A stretch of DNA of 64,000 nt from Branchiostoma floridae (Eukaryota; Chordata; Leptocardii; Amphioxiformes; Branchiostomatidae): NCBI RefSeq assembly GCF_000003815.2, contig NC_049987.1:13987542-14051541 (forward strand), given 5' to 3'. Below, in pieces: positions 60,942-64,000 of this stretch; position 1 is the stretch's first letter; the number at the start of each line of letters is the position of its first letter. The notes below the pieces were generated by a model, which searched no databases, was not told the DNA's origin, and saw nothing but the letters and a program-made list of their open reading frames with translations. A program made the position numbers and the translations under genes.

Positions 60942-63900
60942 CTAGGATGAAAGAAAGAAAAAAGTTAGTGAGAGGGAAAATGAAGTAGAAAACAAAGCAT
61001 GAAGAAACTCCCCTACTTTCCCCTATTCCCTGTTACCTAACACAATAAACAATTATAATACAAACATTTGGTGCCCAACACCTTAGCAGGCTAAAGGTTA
61101 AATACTAGTAAACAGCAAGTAATTCTCACCTAGAGGGTCCAGCCTGGTGTTGTCTGGGTGTTCTCTGGGATGCAGTTGCATGGGAAACCTGTTCAAGAAC
61201 ACAGGGTGCATTGTGATTGGCCACTGTAGAGGACTGTGGCAAAGTCACCTGTGACTGAACTTGCTTGGATGTTCCTGACAATGTTACCTGTTCGGACTGT
61301 CCACCAAGCCTGTTGTCAAACTGAGCTGTCCCTGGAATTTGTGCCTGTTTAGGGCCACTTACTTCGGCTGTCTGTGAGGATGACAAATGTTGCCCGACGA
61401 TTCTGATTTTCCCTTGAATCAATTTAGAATTGTCATGTTTTAGGGTAGTGCTACTGGCTTTTGGAATAAGCAGGTACATGGGTTTGCTTTTATCCAATGC
61501 AGGCAACTTTCTGCCTGGGCAAGTGATTGTCATCACCTCCCCATCTGTGTTAGAGACTGCAGTGATTTTCAGCACCTTTCCGTCGTCTTGCAGCATCGTA
61601 ACTTTCAACATTGTGGAGTCTGGTGTTTGAACAGCTTGGCTAGTGGATTTCAGGGCCACATTGGGAATGACTGGTGTAGAACTACTCTTTGCTTCAACAG
61701 TACAGGCAGGTGAGGTAGTCACTACTGTAGTGGTTTGTGACTTGTTCTGGCTTTCTGTCATTCCGGACTCACTTTCAGAGTCGGGTATTGTTATCACCTC
61801 TATTGACTGAACTTGCTTGGATGTCCCTGACAATGTTACAGACTGTTCACCAAGCCTGTTGTCAAACTGAGCCATCCCTGGAGTTTGTGCCTGTTTAGGG
61901 ACACTTACTTCGGCTGTCTGTGAGGATGACAAATGTTGCCCGACGATTCTGATTTTACTCTGAATTGATTCAGTTTTGCCACTTTTCAGGTCAGGGTCAC
62001 TGGCTTTTGGAACAAGCAGGTACATGGGTTTGCTTTTATCCAACGCAGGCAACTTTCTGCCTGGGCAAGTGATTGTCATCACCTCCCCATCTGTGTTGGA
62101 GACTGCAGTGATTTTCAGCACCTTTCCGTCGTCTTGCAGCATTGTAACTTTCAACATTGTGGAGTCTGGTGTTTGAACAGTTTGGTTAGTGGATTTCGGG
62201 GCCACGTTGGGAATGACTGGTGTAGAACTAGTCTTTGCTTCAACAGTACATGCAGATGAGGTAGTTACTACTGGAGATGTTTGTGACTGGCTTTTTGTCA
62301 TTCCTGGCCCACTTTCAGGTATTGTTATGACCTCTATTGGTGTCCCAGCAGTTTTGCCAGAATGTAAAGCTGCATTGACCAGTCTTGGTGTGCTATCCCG
62401 CTGCTGTCCCACTAGCACCCATTTTTGCACCTGTCCCTCGGGAGTCTTCGCCTGCTGTGAAATCAGATGTTTTTGCACCTGCCCGCCGCCAGCTTTCTCC
62501 TGCTGTACCCAAGTCAGTGACATGGGCCGTCCCGGAGATTGGCCTTCTGGCGGCCTCATTGTTGCCTAGGGAAGTTTTCAATAGAAAATACTCTGTCTCA
62601 AAAGCCAACCCCCACCAAACCCTACAAGACTCCCATGATCATTCACCCGTAAAGGAAAATGCTTAAACCTTCAGCATGCTTTGTTATTGGAACCTTCCAA
62701 ACCGATTCTGACTGTCAATCACAATTAGTACTTCAACCAATGAGAGAATGGCAATTATTGTATAACCAAGGAGAGAGTGGCATGTCTTTCAAATATTTGC
62801 ACTATTATGTTTTCATCTTTCATTTCTACATTTTGACAGAGGTGGTTAGGATTTGTCTATTCACTATCATTTTCTTCCAGTCTACATACTTTATTGAACT
62901 TGTTTCAATTTCAGCTGTTCACTTTTAAAATGCATGCTGATGGTTATACACTGTGTGTGTGACAGGTTTGACAACAGACATTCTAGTAGTAAAGAAAACT
63001 GAAAGGACAGCCTACAGGAGTTGTCAGTTGGATATCCCAGACTTGGAACCAGTCAGTTATGTATGATTTATTGTTGAAAATTCATCCTAAGCAGTTCAGT
63101 CACAGAGAAACATACAAAAACCAAATGAACACACAAAAAAGAAAACAACTTAAAGTACTTAAAGAATAGAGTAAAATAAGCAATATACAGGGTAATAAAC
63201 ACGTATGCTTCGAAACCAAGAAGAAATTAAATACTGGTCACTTGAAAAGACATTGCCAATGAAAAAACTCATATCAAGTGTGGCATTAGATAAAAGGAAT
63301 GAAAGGTAGCTTAAAAAATAGCATTCAGGGTTTGCATTATTTGTCTCTCACATCTCCAATGGCTTGCATGCTTTGTGCAGTGGTAAGGCAAACACAAAAT
63401 TCAGCAAACTTCAATTTAGTGCAACTACAATGTACATTTAGATGTTATTTTCACGTGTAAGCATTGTTAGTGGCAGAGCTATGTTATGAGACAAGTTGCT
63501 AAGATGCTTACGGCTGCCTCGGCCCTCTGCTGCCAATGGTGGGCCACCTGCTGGGCTTGTAGAAGGTCTTCTCGCTGCTTTTGAAGCTGGTTCTGAGAAA
63601 TAAAATTACAATGTGATACTATCCAGCGGCAAGGCAGCATATTACTACTACCAGTAAGTGTTGAGAATTTGCAGTAAAGAGACCAGAAAATTAAACCACT
63701 GAAAATAACAAATTTTGTAAGACTTACAGCTGGTAAAAAAAGCGGTTATGACTTTCAAGACTTTACCCTCTGAAGTAACACTGACTATATCTGTGCCTCA
63801 CCTCTTGCTTCTTGAGTTCTACTGCCATCTTGTGGAACTGAGTCTCCATCTGTTTTCTCCTGTTCATCTCTATCTCCGCCCGCACCAAGTCCTGCTGTGA

Positions 63901-64000
63901 GGGCTTCTTGTCTGCAGCCTGGTTCTGCTGAATGCTCTGCTGGATCTGTGCACCCAGCCTCTGCAGCTGGCGATCCTTTTGCTTCAGTAGTCGCTCCTTT
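60518..64000 (-). CDS. Unrecognised coiled-coil protein with internal repeats and SIM-like motifs (C-terminal part)
   Basis: This is the gene-level entry; coding blocks are 63802 to beyond 64000, 63512-63592, 61130-62565 and 60518-60941. All junctions are canonical and in frame, and the 5' end is off the window. In order: a Gln/Lys-rich coiled coil (KERLLKQKDRQLQRLGAQIQ onward); a low-complexity Ser/Thr/Gln/Val-rich region with two 182-residue repeats; and a C-terminal acidic and helical segment. SUMO-interaction-like motifs are seen (IEVITIPES, IEVITIPDSESES, CILVEDDD), as is one SUMO-acceptor-like VKTE. The composition suggests a nuclear scaffold or transcription/chromatin cofactor, but that is inference. 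I considered LRIF1- and ATF7IP-like proteins and found no convincing alignment. Confidence 0.75.
61130..62565 (-). CDS. Unknown gene, large exon with tandem 182-residue repeats
   Basis: Acceptor CTTCCCTAG, donor GTGAGA. 1436 bp, phase 0 in and phase 2 out. It opens ATMRPPEGQSPGRP, then has two short related motifs (GGGQVQKHLISQQ, EGQVQKWVLVGQQ) and two long repeats 546 bp apart. Each runs from IEVITIP through KVTMLQDDGKVLKITAVSNT, PALDKSKPMYLL and KIRIVGQHLSSSQTAEV to SGTSKQVQS. Two 66-codon open frames on the plus strand, identical in spacing, are shadows of the repeats. Confidence 0.8.
61268..62346 (-). repeat. In-frame coding tandem duplication, 546-bp unit
   Basis: Two adjacent units lie within the exon. 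Shadow frames at 61430-61630 and 61976-62176 sit exactly 546 bp apart and encode nearly identical peptides, so the units have stayed very similar. The unit edges are approximate. Confidence 0.8.
62566..63511. other. Intron of the unknown gene
   Basis: About 950 bp, AT-rich, nothing recognised. Confidence 0.55.
63512..63592 (-). CDS. Unknown gene, 81-bp coiled-coil exon
   Basis: Acceptor TTTCTCAG, donor GTAAGC, 27 codons, phase 0 on both sides. Encodes NQLQKQREDLLQAQQVAHHW then QQRAEAA, continuing the heptad pattern of the preceding exon. Confidence 0.75.
63802..64000 (-). CDS. Unknown gene, coiled-coil exon cut by the window edge
   Basis: The donor GTGAGG begins at 63801. The readable part encodes KERLLKQKDRQLQRLGAQIQ, a Gln/Asn-rich bridge and AEIEMNRRKQMETQFHKMAV to ELKKQE. 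Strong coiled-coil character. The exon start lies beyond 64000. Confidence 0.75.

Overview
The window looks like nuclear DNA of an invertebrate deuterostome. Amphioxus (Branchiostoma) is my best guess, by inference only. Short GC-rich exons lie in AT-rich, transposon-littered introns. The encoded proteins are close to vertebrate orthologues, and the gene order matches human 6q26. There are no bacterial-type operons, CRISPR arrays or intact tRNA/rRNA genes that I can see. A run of exactly 100 N (46354-46453) shows that this is a draft scaffold.

Layout, left to right. (1) 1775-15039, minus: the first two coding exons of a Quaking/How STAR-family RNA-binding protein gene (QKI), split by a 12.9 kb intron; the KH-domain exons lie beyond the left edge. 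(2) 15040-31460: intergenic. It contains a 3'-truncated Ty3/gypsy-type LTR retrotransposon (about 23025-27185) with an Ala/Pro/Ser-rich Gag, protease and the start of reverse transcriptase, plus a textbook -1 frameshift signal. (3) 31461-46997, minus: four exons of PACRG, an axonemal protein; its first exon is not securely located. (4) 50878-52131, plus: an intronless mitochondrial acetyl-CoA acetyltransferase (ACAT1-like). (5) 54149-58940, plus: a complete 11-exon parkin gene (PRKN) encoding about 442 residues with all catalytic and PINK1-regulated residues. (6) 60518 to beyond 64000, minus: the C-terminal part of an unrecognised gene with a Gln-rich coiled coil, a recent 182-residue internal duplication and SUMO-interaction-like motifs.

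PRKN and PACRG point away from each other, and the 3' end of PACRG faces the 5' end of QKI. This is the same relative order and orientation as in human, except that the ACAT gene sits in the PACRG-PRKN head-to-head interval. The gene list otherwise links mitochondrial quality control (parkin), mitochondrial ketone/isoleucine metabolism (ACAT1) and cilia (PACRG).

Mobile DNA is mostly non-autonomous: two TAGCC...GGCTA hairpin elements with 9-bp target duplications, two copies of a nearly fully palindromic element, one TA-flanked element with nested duplications, and tRNA-derived SINE-like fragments. The most useful second looks are the LTR-element frameshift pseudoknot, the intronless ACAT gene in a conserved gene block, a duplicated PACRG splice acceptor, and the internally duplicated unknown protein.
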